64,000 bases of DNA from Palsa-504 sp963744575 (GTDB lineage: Bacteria > Actinomycetota > Actinomycetes > Streptosporangiales > Streptosporangiaceae), in the NCBI GenBank assembly GCA_963744575.1, contig CAVUUF010000014.1, positions 62,001 to 126,000 on the forward strand. Reading direction: 5' to 3'. Positions 1 to 8,184 of the stretch are shown piece by piece (within the stretch, counting starts at the first letter, position 1; each line of letters begins with the position of its first letter). The notes under the pieces are model-generated. The model saw only the letters and a program-made list of their open reading frames with translations. It made no database searches and was not told the origin of the DNA. The position numbers and the translations under genes were made by a program.

Positions 1-1353
1 GGGATGTGCGAGGCCGGGCTGGGCGGCTGCCTGGCCGACGACATGGGACTCGGCAAGACGATCCAGGTGATCGCGCTGCACCTGCACCGGCGGGAGGCGA
101 AGGCCGGACCCACGCTCGTGGTGTGCCCGGCTTCGCTGCTCGGCACGTGGGAGCGGGAGGTGCGCAGGTTCGCTCCCGAGATCCCCGTCCGCCGGTACCA
201 CGGGGCCGGACGGCACCTGCAGGACCTGGCCGTCGACGAGATCGTCCTGGTCACCTACGGCGTGGTCCTGCGCGACTCGGCGCTGCTCGCCGAGGCGAGC
301 TGGGGCATGGTCGTGGCCGACGAGGCTCAGCACGCGAAGAACCCGCTGTCGCGGACCGCCAGGGAACTGCGGGCGGTGCCGACTCCGGCCAGGATCGCGC
401 TGACCGGGACGCCGGTGGAGAACCGGCTGTCGGAGCTGTGGGCGATCCTCGACTGGACGACACCGGGGCTGCTCGGGCACCTGGAGGCGTTCACTCGCCG
501 GGTGGCGGTGCCGGTGGAGCGGTACCGCGACGCCGAGGCGACATCCAGGTTCGCCGGCCTCATCCGGCCGTTCCTGCTGCGGCGCCGCAAGACCGACCCC
601 GGGATAGCGCCCGAGCTGCCGCCCAAGACCGAGACGGACCTGTTCGTCCCGCTGTCTGCCGAGCAGGTCACGCTCTACGAGGCGATGGTGCGCGAGACCA
701 TGACGGCGATCGAGAGCTCCGAGGGCATCGAGCGGGCGGGCCTGGTATTCAAGCTCCTCACAGCGCTGAAGCAGATCTGCAACCACCCGGCGCAGTACCT
801 CAAGCAAGCCGGGCCGCTGGCCGGCCGGTCCGGCAAGCTGGACGCCTTTGACGAGCTGACCGACGTAATCCTGGCCGGCGGCGAGTCGATGCTCGTCTTC
901 ACCCAGTACACGCAGATGGGCACGCTGCTGCAGCAGCATCTCGACGCCCGCGGGATCGGGTCGGCGTTCCTGCACGGCAAGGTTCCCGTGCCGCGCCGGG
1001 AGGAGATGGTGAGCCGGTTCCAGGCCGGTGAGGTGCCGGTGTTCCTGCTGTCGCTCAAGGCGGGCGGCACCGGGCTGACGCTGACCCGGGCCACCCACGT
1101 GCTGCACTACGACCGCTGGTGGAACCCGGCCGTGGAGGATCAGGCGACCGACCGGGCGTACCGGATCGGCCAGGACCGCCCCGTGCAGGTGCACCGGCTC
1201 ATCGCCGAGGGGACGCTCGAGGATCGCATCGCGGCCCTGCTGGAGACCAAGCGCGAGCTCGCCGACGCCGTGATCGGCGCGGGCGAAGGCTGGATCGCCG
1301 ACCTGTCCGACGCCGAGCTGGCCGAGCTCGTCAGCCTGCGAGCGGCCTCGTGA
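1..1353 (+). CDS. SNF2/SWI2-family DEAD-like helicase, 5' end outside window
   Basis: C-terminal ~450 residues of a SNF2-type DNA-dependent ATPase; the frame is already open at base 1, so the N-terminus lies upstream. The fragment opens on the Walker A region (ADDMGLGKT), followed by the DEAQ box (VVADEAQH, about residue 108), motif III (ALTGTPVEN), the helicase C lobe with motif V (KAGGTGLTLT) and motif VI (DQATDRAYRIGQ). All catalytic motifs are intact. The stop codon overlaps the GTG of the SWIM-zinc gene by four bases, so the two are translationally coupled. In actinobacteria such helicases are commonly paired with a SWIM protein; a role in chromatin or DNA remodelling or repair is inferred. 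Confidence 0.93.
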   Translation, partial: GMCEAGLGGCLADDMGLGKTIQVIALHLHRREAKAGPTLVVCPASLLGTWEREVRRFAPEIPVRRYHGAGRHLQDLAVDEIVLVTYGVVLRDSALLAEASWGMVVADEAQHAKNPLSRTARELRAVPTPARIALTGTPVENRLSELWAILDWTTPGLLGHLEAFTRRVAVPVERYRDAEATSRFAGLIRPFLLRRRKTDPGIAPELPPKTETDLFVPLSAEQVTLYEAMVRETMTAIESSEGIERAGLVFKLLTALKQICNHPAQYLKQAGPLAGRSGKLDAFDELTDVILAGGESMLVFTQYTQMGTLLQQHLDARGIGSAFLHGKVPVPRREEMVSRFQAGEVPVFLLSLKAGGTGLTLTRATHVLHYDRWWNPAVEDQATDRAYRIGQDRPVQVHRLIAEGTLEDRIAALLETKRELADAVIGAGEGWIADLSDAELAELVSLRAAS

Positions 1354-2636
1354 GCGGGCTCATGGCCGGGCCGGGCCCGGTCGGCGGAGGGCAGGAGTTC
1401 GGCCGGACCTGGTGGGGACGGGCCTGGCTGGAGGCACTGGAGCAGCGGGCGCGGCTGGATCCCGACCGGCTGCCTCGCGGCCGGGAGTACGCGCGCTCCG
1501 GCGCCGTCGGTGACCTCACCCTCGCGCCCGGCGAGGCGCGGGCCAGGGTGCGGGGCAGGAAGACGGAGCCGTACCAGGTCAGGATCCGGGTGCGCCGGTT
1601 CGCCGACGACGAGTGGGACCGGGTACTCCAGGCCATCTCCGCCCGTCTGGGTCACGCGGCGGCACTGCTCGACGGCGAGCTGCCGCCGGAGATCGCCGAC
1701 GACGCGGCCGAGGCCGGGCTCGACCTGCTTCCCGTCGGCGGCGAGGTGGGGCCGCGCTGCGACTGCCCGGACGACGCGGACCCGTGCAAGCATTCCGCGG
1801 CGGCTTTTTATCTCATCGCCGACGCGCTGGACGCCGACCCGTTCGTCCTGTTCCTGCTGCGCGGCCGGACCCGCGATCAGGTGCTGGCCGGGATCCGGGC
1901 CCGCCGCCGCGGCGCGGCGCCGACGGTCGGTGCCGGGCCGCGTCCGGGATCACTGTCGGATGACGGCCAGCCGGCCGTGGACGCGGGTGTCGATGCCAGG
2001 ACGGCGTTCCGCACGCCGGTCCGGTGGGTGCCGATCCCCGCCGTCCCGCTGCCGCCGCGGCGGCCCGGGTCTCCGGCGGCGCTCCCGGTGGATCCGCCGC
2101 TGTCGCGCCCTGGCCTGCGCGAGGATCTTGTCGAGCTGGCCGCGGATGCCGCCAGCCGAGCCTGGGAGCTGGCGGCCGGGCTGTCCGCCGATGCCGGGCT
2201 GACCCTCGACCCCGACGTCGACCTGGCCCGCAGGGCCGCTCGGGCGCTGGGCACGCCGACGTTCGCGACGCTCGCGGCGCGGTCCGGGGTGCCCGGGCGG
2301 GACCTCGCGCGCCAGGCGCTGGCCTGGCGGCAGGGTGGTCTCCCGGGCCTGGAACTGCTGCACGGCGACTGGGACCCGGCCGCCGACGACCCGGACGCGG
2401 CCGGGCTGTTCGAGGCGGCCCGGGCCGCACTGCGCGCCAAGACCGGTGCGGAGGCCGATGCTGCCAGGGACGCCGACGCGGCCGGGGCCGTTCGCGGCAA
2501 CCGGATCACCGCGGGACGCCTGCAACTGCGCCTCGGCCGGGACCTGCGCTGGTACCCGTACGCACGATCGGACCAGGACTGGGAACCCAGCGGCCCGCCG
2601 CAGGCCGACCCGGCCCTGGCCCTTGCGAGCCTCTGA
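1350..2636 (+). CDS. SWIM zinc finger protein, partner of SNF2 helicase
   Basis: 428-residue protein. The GTG at 1350 sits in the GTGA overlap with the helicase stop; an ATG at 1362 is the alternative start. A SWIM zinc motif (CDCPDDADPCKH, about residues 137-150) follows an N-terminal domain with the FGRTWWGRAW signature common in this family. The C-terminal half is Ala/Pro/Arg rich with a WYPYAR tail. The SWIM fold is a nucleic-acid or protein-binding zinc module; adjacency suggests it acts in complex with the upstream ATPase. Exact function is unknown. Confidence 0.9.
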   Translation: MSGLMAGPGPVGGGQEFGRTWWGRAWLEALEQRARLDPDRLPRGREYARSGAVGDLTLAPGEARARVRGRKTEPYQVRIRVRRFADDEWDRVLQAISARLGHAAALLDGELPPEIADDAAEAGLDLLPVGGEVGPRCDCPDDADPCKHSAAAFYLIADALDADPFVLFLLRGRTRDQVLAGIRARRRGAAPTVGAGPRPGSLSDDGQPAVDAGVDARTAFRTPVRWVPIPAVPLPPRRPGSPAALPVDPPLSRPGLREDLVELAADAASRAWELAAGLSADAGLTLDPDVDLARRAARALGTPTFATLAARSGVPGRDLARQALAWRQGGLPGLELLHGDWDPAADDPDAAGLFEAARAALRAKTGAEADAARDADAAGAVRGNRITAGRLQLRLGRDLRWYPYARSDQDWEPSGPPQADPALALASL

Positions 2637-2660
2637 CGCGATGGTGGGCACCTGCCCCCT

Positions 2661-2721
2661 CAGCCTGCCCGTCCCGTAGCTCCCGCCAGCCTCGCCGGCG
2701 GGGCGCGCGGGACAGGCTGCC
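2661..2721 (+). terminator. possible hairpin terminator after SWIM gene
   Basis: Imperfect long stem (AGCCTG...GTCCCG paired with CGGGACAGGCT, one bulge) enclosing a second small stem (CCCGCC/GGCGGG), 25-85 bases after the stop. There is no T-run, so it is only a candidate. Confidence 0.35.
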
Positions 2722-2843
2722 CCGGCCAGGATGTGCCGCCTGGCTAATGTCATCGGATCGTTCGTTTTATGGTGCTCTCCGAAAGAGGGCGTTACCTAGG
2801 ATGATTTCCTGATTACTTCTCGTGTCGTACTGGGAGTGCCGTC

Positions 2844-3767
2844 TTGGCGCTGGACCTGCCGTCCGAGCCAGAGGAACCGGACCGCGTGCGCGGTCGCCGC
2901 GCGGATCGGCCCCAGGGGCGGGGCCTGCCCGACCCGGACGAACGGGGGCGGGTGTACGAGGCGGTGCGGGCGCACGTTTCCGCGGAGACGCGGGAAGAGG
3001 CTTCGCCGGGCCGGCCTCGCGGCGAGAATTACTGGGACAAGGCGCCCGGGTTCCTCGAGAGGGCGGCGGAGTACCTGAGGCGATGGCCGGCGGAGCGGCA
3101 GGCAGCGCCGGATTGTCCGGCCGATCCGCCTGGGTCGTTCCGCAGCCGCGGGGGCTTTTACCTGAGCCCGGAACGGCACGCCGAGGCGGTCACGGCGATC
3201 GGCCGGGTGCGCGAGGCGGAGCCGACGATCTCGGCGGACATGGAGGCGGCCGAGCGGGAGAATAGGCACGGCGGCTGGCTGGCGGGCCTGAAGTTCCGCC
3301 TCAAGGGCGACGACCGTCTCAAGGAAAAGGTCGCCGAGAAACTCGAGGCCGAGCCGCCCATGGCCGTTACCAAGGCGATCCGCGAGGTGGCTGACGTGAT
3401 CCGCTTTACGTACTGCTTCCAGCCAGAGAATTACACCGCGGGCTACTGCGACATCAAGGAACAGCTGACAGCTCGCGGCTATCAGATTTACTACTCGGAG
3501 AACTCGTGGACCAAGGCCGAGTACAAGGGGATCAACACACGCTGGGTGACAGCGGAAGGACAACGGTTCGAGGTGCAGTTCCACTCACCGGAAAGCTTCC
3601 ACGCCAAGCATCACGTCACTCATGCCGCCTACGAGGGAATCCGTGACCCGACGACGAGCAGGGCCGAACGTCGCGAACTGCACGCGTTCCAACGGGAGGT
3701 GTGCTCGTGTATTCAGGTGCCAGATGGTGCAGCAGACATCCCCAATTACAGGAGGGAAGGGTTCTAG
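2844..3767 (+). CDS. RelA/SpoT-fold nucleotide pyrophosphokinase, candidate toxic alarmone synthetase
   Basis: 307 residues from a TTG start with GGGAG seven bases upstream. The N-terminal ~140 residues are charged and unassigned. Residues ~150-290 carry a RelA/SpoT-like synthetase domain: a basic loop (KFRLKGDDRLKEK, 150-162), DVIRFT (184-189) in place of the usual metal-site motif, the YKGINTRW loop (227-234), FEVQFH (242-247) with the conserved Glu/Gln, and THAAYE (259-264). This pattern matches secreted ATP nucleotide 3'-pyrophosphokinases of Streptomyces and the toxic small alarmone synthetases (toxSAS). There is no hydrolase (HD), TGS or ACT domain and no signal peptide. Its neighbour starts on the next base, as in toxin-antitoxin operons. 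The fold is well supported; toxicity is inferred. Confidence 0.8.
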   Translation: MALDLPSEPEEPDRVRGRRADRPQGRGLPDPDERGRVYEAVRAHVSAETREEASPGRPRGENYWDKAPGFLERAAEYLRRWPAERQAAPDCPADPPGSFRSRGGFYLSPERHAEAVTAIGRVREAEPTISADMEAAERENRHGGWLAGLKFRLKGDDRLKEKVAEKLEAEPPMAVTKAIREVADVIRFTYCFQPENYTAGYCDIKEQLTARGYQIYYSENSWTKAEYKGINTRWVTAEGQRFEVQFHSPESFHAKHHVTHAAYEGIRDPTTSRAERRELHAFQREVCSCIQVPDGAADIPNYRREGF

Positions 3768-4040
3768 GTGCCAAACAAGATCACGTATTACGCGATCGTC
3801 GGTGGCGGCAACACCATCAGCGATCCCCGTGGCCTGGTCCGACGGCTTGAGCACGACGATGGCTTGTCCGACGAAGCCTTGCGGAAGGACTTCAGCTGGA
3901 AGTTCACGCCGGTAATCGTCGAGTGGGAGCGCGGCGATTTCGCCGATGAACTGGTGGAGGTCAGTCATGAGCAGGCGGAGAAGATCCTCGGGTACTTCCG
4001 CGAGCGATGGGGACCGTACGGACAGCCGCTGGACTCCTGA
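3768..4040 (+). CDS. small unknown protein, candidate antitoxin/immunity protein of the synthetase
   Basis: 90-residue protein whose GTG start directly follows the TAG stop of the RelA/SpoT-fold gene. A strong GGAGGG Shine-Dalgarno lies inside the upstream gene's end (3751-3756). The sequence begins NKITYYAIVGGGNT and contains WKFTPVIVEWERGDF; it is small and acidic, without a recognisable DNA-binding or enzymatic motif. Zero spacing and its own strong ribosome site fit the second gene of a two-gene toxin-neutraliser module, but I do not recognise the family. Confidence 0.7.
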   Translation: MPNKITYYAIVGGGNTISDPRGLVRRLEHDDGLSDEALRKDFSWKFTPVIVEWERGDFADELVEVSHEQAEKILGYFRERWGPYGQPLDS

Positions 4041-4102
4041 GCGGCGGCTTGGCAGGCAGGTCGCGCAGACCAACGGCTGGAGGACAAAGCATCCCCGGCG
4101 GG

Positions 4103-4288
4103 TCATGCGGGCAGCGAGCCGACCTTTACCTGCCGGGCAAAGCGCCGCCATGCGCCCGGCGGGAACGCCAGCAGCGGTCCCTCGGGATCCTTGGTGTCCC
4201 GCACCAAAACGCGCGTGCCGGAGCCGGCGACCTCGGCGCACTCACCGTTGGTACCGCTGTAACTGGATGTACGCCACCGGGTAGGGGA
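4103..4288 (-). pseudogene. DUF397 protein remnant without start codon
   Basis: Reading from 4276 the minus strand encodes WRTSSYSGTNGECAEVA, later VLVRDTKDPEGPLLAF and WRRFARQVKVG, ending at a TGA (4103-4105). This is the full body of a DUF397 protein, a ~60-80 residue family usually paired with a helix-turn-helix regulator in actinomycetes. The frame runs back uninterrupted to the stop codon of the P450 gene (4361) without any ATG, GTG, TTG or CTG, so no start exists and no HTH partner is nearby. It also explains the 4041-4360 gap. Confidence 0.75.
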
Positions 4289-4360
4289 TGGAAGACAACA
4301 ACCGGCGCGACCGGGAAGCGGAGCGGACCGGTCAGGGAGGCACGGGCGTGAGCGGCGCGG

Positions 4361-5602
4361 TCAGCCGCCGAACTGGCAGGGGAGGCGCTTGATGCCGTTG
4401 ATGAAGCTGGACAGCAGGCGGTCCGGCTCGGCGGCGGTGATGTCGGGGACGCGGGTCATGAGCTCGCGCAGCATGACCGTGAGCTCGCGGCGGGCCAGGT
4501 GGGCACCCAGGCAGTAGTGCGGTCCGGGTGCGCCGAAGCCGACGTGCGGGTTCGGCGAGCGGGTGATGTCGAAGCGGTCGGGATCGGCGAACACCGCATC
4601 GTCGCGGTTGGCCGAGTAGTAGAACAGCACCACCTTGTCGTCCTGACGGTAGTCATGTCCGTTCATGGTGTAGTCCCGGGTCAGGGTCCGCCGCATGAAC
4701 AGGACCGGCGAGGAGTAGCGCACGATCTCCTCGACCGCCCCCTCGAGCCGGCCCGTCAGGTCGGCGAGGAGCAGGGCGCGCTGCTCGGGGTATTCGGTCA
4801 ACAGCATCAGCCCATGCGAGAGCGCGTTGCGGGTGGTCTCGTTGCCCGCCACCACCAGCAGGATGAAGAACGAGGCGAGTTCGGCGGCGGTCAGCTGCTC
4901 CCCGTCGATGTTCGCGGTGATCAGGGCGGAGACCAGGTCCTCGGCCGGCGCCTCGGCCCGGGCGGCGGCCAGGCTGGTGAGCAGATCGGCGAGGGCTTGC
5001 CCGGCCCCCAGGAGCTGGAGCACCGCCTGGTCCATGTCCTCGGACATGAACTCCGGGTCGGCTCCGGACAAGATGATGTTGGTGTTGGCCAGGACCATCT
5101 CGTACTGGTCGTCCGGGATGCCCATCATGTCGCAGATGATCTTCAGCGGGAGCTTCGCCGCGACGTTCGCGACGAAGTCGCACGGGCCGGCCGCCAGCAG
5201 GTCGTCGACGACCTGACCGGCCGCGCGCCGCACGTCGTCCTGGAATTTCGCGATCAGCCGGGGGCTGAACGCCCGGGAGACGATCCGCCGCAGCCGGGCA
5301 TGCCGGGGGTCGTCCATGTTGATCATCGAGCCGAAGTACTCGTTGAACTCCACCGGCAGGTCGGGAATGCTGGTGGCGCCCTTCCCCGAGCAGAACACGT
5401 CCGGGTGCTTGCTCGCCTCCACCACGTCGGAGTACCGCACCAGGGCGTAGTAGCCCGGACCCTGCTGGGAGAACGGGGTCTCGGGCTCGGCGAAGAACGG
5501 CGTCTGCGGCTGCGCCCGGAGCAACGCGAAGGCCTCCGCCCGCTCGGCGAGCGGCAGCCCCCAGAACTCGGTGGCCGACAGGTCGATCCCGGCAACAGTC
5601 AT
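4361..5602 (-). CDS. cytochrome P450
   Basis: 413-residue class I bacterial P450 (haem-thiolate monooxygenase). I-helix oxygen-activation motif AGNETT (252-257), K-helix ExxR (E292-R295), and the haem loop FGAPGPHYCLGAHLAR with ligand Cys364. The PEFMSED and GSMINMDDPRH segments resemble the CYP124/125/142 group that hydroxylates sterol or branched lipid side chains; that substrate guess is weak. The start is ATG with the P450 divergent from the NCS1 permease. No ferredoxin or reductase lies beside it, so it depends on redox partners elsewhere. Confidence 0.95.
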   Translation of the reverse strand: MTVAGIDLSATEFWGLPLAERAEAFALLRAQPQTPFFAEPETPFSQQGPGYYALVRYSDVVEASKHPDVFCSGKGATSIPDLPVEFNEYFGSMINMDDPRHARLRRIVSRAFSPRLIAKFQDDVRRAAGQVVDDLLAAGPCDFVANVAAKLPLKIICDMMGIPDDQYEMVLANTNIILSGADPEFMSEDMDQAVLQLLGAGQALADLLTSLAAARAEAPAEDLVSALITANIDGEQLTAAELASFFILLVVAGNETTRNALSHGLMLLTEYPEQRALLLADLTGRLEGAVEEIVRYSSPVLFMRRTLTRDYTMNGHDYRQDDKVVLFYYSANRDDAVFADPDRFDITRSPNPHVGFGAPGPHYCLGAHLARRELTVMLRELMTRVPDITAAEPDRLLSSFINGIKRLPCQFGG

Positions 5603-5725
5603 CGCACGGCGCCTTCCGCTGGAACGTGTTACTACTTCACCACGTCAGTTCGGGCTGTGGCTAGGCTCGCGGATGACGGCGGCGAGCCCGTTTGCCTGCG
5701 CGCAGCCGGGAAACAAGGTATCCGC

Positions 5726-7177
5726 ATGACAGCTTCGCAGCCGCGCATCGGCGGGATCGAGGTCCGCTCGATCGACTACGTGCCGCTGAGTGAGCGGCAC
5801 GGCAAGGTCTGGCATCTCGGCCCGCTGTGGTTCATGTCGAACGCGCAGATCGCCACGCTGGCGGTCGGCCTGATCAGCATCAGCGAGGGCGCGTCGCTGT
5901 TCTGGTCGGTGCTCGCCATCGTGGCCGGCGTGCTGGCCGGCACGCTGTTCATGGCGTTCCACTCGGCGCAGGGGCCGCAGCTTGGCCTGCCGCAGATGAT
6001 CCAGTCGCGGCCGCAGTTCGGCTACCTCGGCGCGCTGCTCGTGTGGCTGTTCGCGTACGTACAGTACGCGGGCTTCAACGTATTCAACACCATCCTCGGC
6101 GGCGAGGCGATGAGCCGGACCGCGCACGGCCCGACCAAGCTGTGGGTCGTCATCGTCACGGTCGTGGCGCTGGTCATCGCGCTGGTCGGATACGACCTCA
6201 TCCACAAGGCCGAGCGGTGGCTGACCTACCTGATGATCGTGATCTTCGGCATCTTCACGATCACGCTGTTCGTGATCCACTACCCGGCCGGCACGTTCGA
6301 CGTCGGCAGCTTCAAGGCCAGCCCGTTCCTCGGCCAGTTCGGCGTGGTGGCCGGCTACCAGATCAGCTGGGCCATCTACGTCTCGGACTACTCGCGCTAC
6401 ATGCCGCCGGACGTGCCCGTCCGCCGGACCTTCTTCTGGACCTACTGGGGATCGGCGATCGGCGGCGCCTGGATGATGATCGTCGGCGCGGTCCTCGCGG
6501 CCTGGGCTGGCCCGAGCTTCGACGGCACCGGCATCGCCGAACTCGACCGGGTGGGCGACCACGTCTTCACCGGCTTCGGCGCCGTGGTGCTCATCGTGGC
6601 CACGCTCGGCCTGGTCTCGGTCACGGCGCTGAACATGTACGGCGGCTCGCTGACCCTCATCAGCGCGGTGGACTCATTCCGTAAGGTACGGCCCACGCTC
6701 GCCCTGCGGACGATGACCGTGGGCCTCACCGCGCTGCTTTCGCTGATCGGCGCGCTCGCAGCGACGAAGAACTTCCTCGGGAACTTCAACAACTTCCTGC
6801 TGCTGGTCCTCTACCTGTTCATCCCGTGGACCGCGGTGAACCTGGTCGACTACTACATCGTGCGGCGCGGCCACTACGCGATCGCCGAGATCTTCAACCC
6901 GCGCGGGCTGTACGGCCGGTGGGGGTGGCGGGGGATCCTGGCCTACCTCGTCGGCTTCGCGGCCATGTCGCCATTCTTCAACGTCGGCACGCTCTACGAA
7001 GGCGCGGCAGCCAAGGCGCTGAACGGCGCGGACATCTCGTTCTTCATCGGGCTGCCGGTGGCCGGAGTCCTCTATTACGTTCTCAGCCGGTCGATCGACG
7101 TGGCCGCGGAGACGCGGGTGGCCCAGGCCGAGGCGGCGGAACTCGAGCGGGAAACGACGAAGGGTGCCCCCGGCTGA
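5726..7177 (+). CDS. NCS1-family nucleobase/cation symporter
   Basis: 483-residue membrane protein with about 12 hydrophobic segments. It belongs to the purine/cytosine permease (NCS1) family: N-terminal SIDYVPLSERHGKVW, then GPLWFMSNAQ and FHSAQGPQLGLPQM, the TM1/TM3 substrate region, and DYSRYMPPDVP in the middle loop, which is typical. The frame is open far upstream through the antisense of the P450, but family alignment and a modest AAGG site support the ATG at 5726. It likely imports a purine, pyrimidine, hydantoin or related heterocycle with H+ or Na+; the substrate is not determinable. Confidence 0.93.
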   Translation: MTASQPRIGGIEVRSIDYVPLSERHGKVWHLGPLWFMSNAQIATLAVGLISISEGASLFWSVLAIVAGVLAGTLFMAFHSAQGPQLGLPQMIQSRPQFGYLGALLVWLFAYVQYAGFNVFNTILGGEAMSRTAHGPTKLWVVIVTVVALVIALVGYDLIHKAERWLTYLMIVIFGIFTITLFVIHYPAGTFDVGSFKASPFLGQFGVVAGYQISWAIYVSDYSRYMPPDVPVRRTFFWTYWGSAIGGAWMMIVGAVLAAWAGPSFDGTGIAELDRVGDHVFTGFGAVVLIVATLGLVSVTALNMYGGSLTLISAVDSFRKVRPTLALRTMTVGLTALLSLIGALAATKNFLGNFNNFLLLVLYLFIPWTAVNLVDYYIVRRGHYAIAEIFNPRGLYGRWGWRGILAYLVGFAAMSPFFNVGTLYEGAAAKALNGADISFFIGLPVAGVLYYVLSRSIDVAAETRVAQAEAAELERETTKGAPG

Positions 7178-7179
7178 GG

Positions 7180-7486
7180 TTGTCCCGGCTGAGGGTGGCC
7201 GGGGGCTACGCTGTCGGCGACCAGGATCCCGCGGCCGGGCGGGCGGCGGGCCCGCTCGAGCAGCCGCGGTACGCGTCCGCGGTGGCGGCCGGCCGCCAGC
7301 TGGCCGCCTGGGGACATCGGCACGGATGCGGCAGCCTGGCGATGGCGTTCGCGCTGCTCGACCGTCGGCGACCACGGTCTTGTTCGGGGCCACCCGGCCC
7401 AACCAGGTCCGCGTGACCTCTCGGCGCTCGCCCTGGCCGAACGCCTGACGCCGGGCGAGCGCGAACGCCTCGCCGCTATAGGCTGA
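7180..7486 (+). pseudogene. aldo/keto reductase C-terminal remnant, multiply frameshifted
   Basis: Three successive frames together spell an aldo/keto reductase C-terminus: AAWGHRHGCGSLAMAFALLD (around 7305-7365), then SATTVLFGATRPNQV (around 7368-7413), then DLSALALAERLTPGERERL ending in a TGA at 7484-7486. At least two frameshifts separate them and no N-terminal TIM-barrel part is present. The remnant fills the gap between the permease and the first HAD gene. The promoter of the HAD gene overlaps its tail. Confidence 0.72.
7479..7484 (+). promoter_or_regulatory. -10 box for leaderless HAD transcript
   Basis: TAGGCT (in CTATAGGCTGATCGG) ends six bases before the GTG at 7491. Transcription would start at or next to the G of the start codon, giving a leaderless mRNA; no Shine-Dalgarno precedes this gene. 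The same box and spacing recur at 8172. Confidence 0.5.
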
Positions 7487-7490
7487 TCGG

Positions 7491-8150
7491 GTGGCCCGGC
7501 TCGAAGCATGCCTCGTGGATGCCTACGACACCATCCTCAGCTGCGACTTCCTGGTTCTCCGCCGCGAACTGGCGGCGCTGGCCGGCCTTCCGGAGGACAC
7601 CTGGCAGGACGAGTACGGCCGGCTTTCGCCCCTGCTCAACGACGGCCAGACGTCCAAGGCCGCGGCGTTCGACGCGATCTTGCGGGCCTGTGGCCGGGAA
7701 TCCCGGCCCGAGCTGGTGCGCGCGATGGTACGGGCGGACCAGGAGCTGCTGCTCGCGAACTCGCGCCTGTTCCACGACGCGATCCCGTTCCTGACGAGCC
7801 TGCGGGCCGGCGGCATCAAGGTCGCGATCGTCAGCAACTGCACCGAGAACACCCGCCCCATGCTGACGGCGCTGGGCGTCGACGCGCTCGCCGACACATT
7901 GGTGCTGTCGTGCGAGGTGGGTTCGGCCAAGCCGGGCGCGGAGATCTTCCGGTGTGCGCTGGACCGGCTCGGGGTCGCCGCGGATGCCGCCGTGTTCGTG
8001 GACGACCAGGCGGGTTTCTGCGCGGGGAGCGTGGCCGCGGGCATCAGCGCGGTGCAGATCGTCCGGGGCGAGCTCGACGGGAAGGTTCCGGCGGCGGGCA
8101 CGGCGGTGGTCCGGTCACTGCCGGAGGTGCAGGCCATGTTCCCGGGCTGA
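7491..8150 (+). CDS. HAD-superfamily hydrolase, dehalogenase-like (paralogue 1)
   Basis: 219 residues. HAD motif I reads VDAYDTI: nucleophile Asp, but Tyr in place of the usual second Asp, as in L-2-haloacid dehalogenases (DAYGT). Motif II is IVSNCTENT, the motif III Lys is in SAKPGAEIF, and motif IV is VFVDDQ. A helical cap lies between motifs I and II. It is a clear paralogue of the gene at 9012; the two flank an F420-type oxidoreductase. The missing acid/base Asp argues against a standard phosphatase; the substrate is unknown. Confidence 0.9.
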   Translation: MARLEACLVDAYDTILSCDFLVLRRELAALAGLPEDTWQDEYGRLSPLLNDGQTSKAAAFDAILRACGRESRPELVRAMVRADQELLLANSRLFHDAIPFLTSLRAGGIKVAIVSNCTENTRPMLTALGVDALADTLVLSCEVGSAKPGAEIFRCALDRLGVAADAAVFVDDQAGFCAGSVAAGISAVQIVRGELDGKVPAAGTAVVRSLPEVQAMFPG

Positions 8151-8169
8151 CGGGTTCCCGGGCTGACGG
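8139..8169 (+). repeat. tandem duplication of 16 bp at HAD gene end
   Basis: TTCCCGGGCTGACGG occurs at 8139-8153 and again at 8155-8169. The duplication duplicates the HAD stop codon context and places sequence immediately before the next promoter. Confidence 0.8.
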
Positions 8170-8171
8170 CC

Positions 8172-8177
8172 TAGGCT
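8172..8177 (+). promoter_or_regulatory. -10 box for leaderless LLM oxidoreductase transcript
   Basis: TAGGCT ends seven bases before the ATG at 8185 and there is no ribosome-binding site in between. This arrangement is typical of actinobacterial leaderless transcripts. Confidence 0.5.
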
Positions 8178-8184
8178 TGGCCGC

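Noticed and set aside
5608..5645. ACGTG/CACGT inverted repeat between P450 and permease
   Set aside because: Five-base arms are too short to distinguish from chance in this composition.
4499..5725. Long N-terminal extension of the NCS1 permease frame
   Set aside because: It is antisense to the P450 and unlike any permease; the family start at 5726 fits.
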